Below the pieces are notes generated by a model. The model saw only the letters and a list, made by a program, of their open reading frames with translations, was not told the origin of the DNA and did no database searches. Below are positions 27,284-27,948 of a stretch of 27,948 bases of DNA, piece after piece. How positions within the stretch are numbered: position 1 is the first letter of the stretch; every line of letters begins with the position of its first letter. The DNA comes from a virus: IMG/VR virus record IMGVR_UViG_3300024511_000002, positions 1-27,948 of that record. One strand, written 5' to 3'. Position numbers and translations under genes: made by a program.

Positions 27284-27607
27284 ATGGCCACCAAAAAGAG
27301 CACCAAGCCAAAGGCCGCCGCCGTCGAGACTCCCGTCGAGGAGCTCGAGGCGCCGGTCGTCGTCGTCACCGTCGACCCGGTCGAGGAAGCGGCGCCGGTT
27401 GTCGAGCTGGCCCCAGCCGAGCCGGAGATCTTCGTGCTGCTCGAGCTGCACGAGCGCGAGGACGGCTGGTGGGGCGCTCGCGTCACCTATCCCGGCGGCG
27501 ATGAACTGTCGTTCCATGCTCCGCGCCGGCCCGGCGTCGAGGGTGCAGCGTACCGCGCGATCCAGCAGCGTGCGCCCGAGCTGCCGCTGGTGATCAAGGT
27601 CGTGTGA
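27284..27607 (+). CDS. Hypothetical small acidic protein (107 aa)
   Basis: Not recognised. The first 60 residues are low-complexity, Lys/Ala then Val/Glu/Pro-rich (STKPKAAAVETPVEELEAPV, AAPVVELAPAEPEI), probably unfolded; the last 50 form a small domain with strands (FVLLELHEREDGWWGARVTY) and a helix (GAAYRAIQQRAPELPLVIKV). GGAG five bases before ATG 27284 is preferred to a GTG two codons earlier. It lies between portal and probable head-morphogenesis genes; a scaffolding-like or portal-accessory role is possible but nothing proves it. Stop overlaps the next start (GTGTGA). Confidence 0.6.
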   Translation: MATKKSTKPKAAAVETPVEELEAPVVVVTVDPVEEAAPVVELAPAEPEIFVLLELHEREDGWWGARVTYPGGDELSFHAPRRPGVEGAAYRAIQQRAPELPLVIKVV

Positions 27608-27948
27608 GACCGCTTCGCCCGCTCGCTAAAGGCAAAGACCTGCGACCAGTTCGCGGCGGTGTTCGCGACGATCCGCTCGCACAGAATCGCGCGCGCCTCG
27701 CCGAGCTCGCCAAGCAGCCGCCGATCAAGACGCCGCCGCTGCCGTTCCCGCACGCTGTCGAGGCCAGCTATCGGCGCAAGCTCCAGCGCATCGCGGCCGA
27801 TGCCTTTTGGCTGGTGCGACCGCTCATCGACGAGCTCTGGCTATGGCAAGCACTGGCCGACGCCGAGCAGGCCCGCGCCGACGCCGACGAGCCACCCGAG
27901 GAGGAACTGCGACCACCGGAGCCCGAGGCCGCCGTGCGGATTGCCCAA
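27604..27948 (+). CDS. Probable head-morphogenesis protein, N-terminal part (115+ aa, runs off window)
   Basis: Frame opens at a GTG overlapping the previous stop (GTGTGA) and continues without stop to the window end. The visible part has a basic start (VRPLRPLAKGKDLRPVRGGV), then PPIKTPPLPFPHAVEASYRR and KLQRIAADAFWLVRPLIDEL, resembling the N-terminus of SPP1 gp7 / Mu gpF-type minor head proteins, in which a proline-rich segment and a P-x-A-VE-x-xYRR-x-L helix precede the catalytically unknown core. Portal upstream fits this role. The end is acidic (DADEPPEEELRPPEPEAA). The call relies on short similarity and gene order. Confidence 0.55.
   Translation, partial: MRPLRPLAKGKDLRPVRGGVRDDPLAQNRARLAELAKQPPIKTPPLPFPHAVEASYRRKLQRIAADAFWLVRPLIDELWLWQALADAEQARADADEPPEEELRPPEPEAAVRIAQ

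Noticed and set aside
1-27948. tRNA genes, integrase, repressor of the CI type, toxin-antitoxin pair
   Set aside because: None was recognised on either strand; temperate or virulent lifestyle therefore stays undecided.

Overview
The window reads as part of the genome of a tailed bacteriophage with a contractile tail (myovirus-like Caudoviricetes), G+C-rich by eye, almost fully coding, with no rRNA, tRNA, IS element, CRISPR array or integrase that I can see. A Gram-negative host is suggested by small lipoproteins and membrane/coiled-coil proteins that look like spanins. I cannot name host or genus. Packaging and portal genes lie at the right edge and baseplate genes at the left edge, so the segment is probably one opening of a circular or circularly permuted genome, with head and tail-tube genes missing.

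Layout. (1) 8-7309, plus strand: baseplate and fibres: gp138-type spike, tail fibre, gp25/gp46-type wedge, gp47/J-type protein, DUF2612-type tail protein, a large fibre with YadA-like repeats, and a small structural protein. (2) 7318-10501, plus strand: lysis region: two membrane/coiled-coil proteins, two small lipoproteins, a two-TM holin, a small protein with a Dps-like ferroxidase pattern, and an M15 peptidase endolysin. (3) 21557 (or 21672) down to 10453, minus strand: a dense early operon, most genes joined by 4-base ATGA/GTGA overlaps: RepB-type primase, SF3 helicase, SSB, HNH protein, C5-cytosine methyltransferase, a run of small mostly zinc-knuckle proteins, RecE-like exonuclease, RecT annealase, an amino-methyltransferase and a small lytic transglycosylase. 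(4) 21673-22109: a gene-poor control region between divergent transcription units. (5) 22110-27948, plus strand: a beta-rich structural protein, a ParB-methyltransferase fusion, small and large terminase, a DUF1073-type portal, a small protein and a truncated probable head-morphogenesis protein.

Replication and recombination: primase, helicase and SSB with a RecE/RecT pair make a nearly self-contained system lacking a polymerase in this window. Three DNA methyltransferases of different types, with no restriction enzyme beside them, suggest self-modification against host restriction.

The most interesting signals are regulatory. Four promoters of the form TTGAC(A/G/C)-N17/18-TAnnnT can be read at plausible places: before the primase unit, before the recombination genes (with the -10 inside a CCCCA/TGGGG inverted repeat), directly before the cytosine methyltransferase (apparently leaderless), and before the packaging unit. 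A leader sequence around GGCCCGCAACG plus GGAGACAG occurs three times before minus-strand start codons. The control region holds CGAGGGACACG elements, two on each strand, around its only AT-rich stretch: a candidate replication origin or operator cluster.
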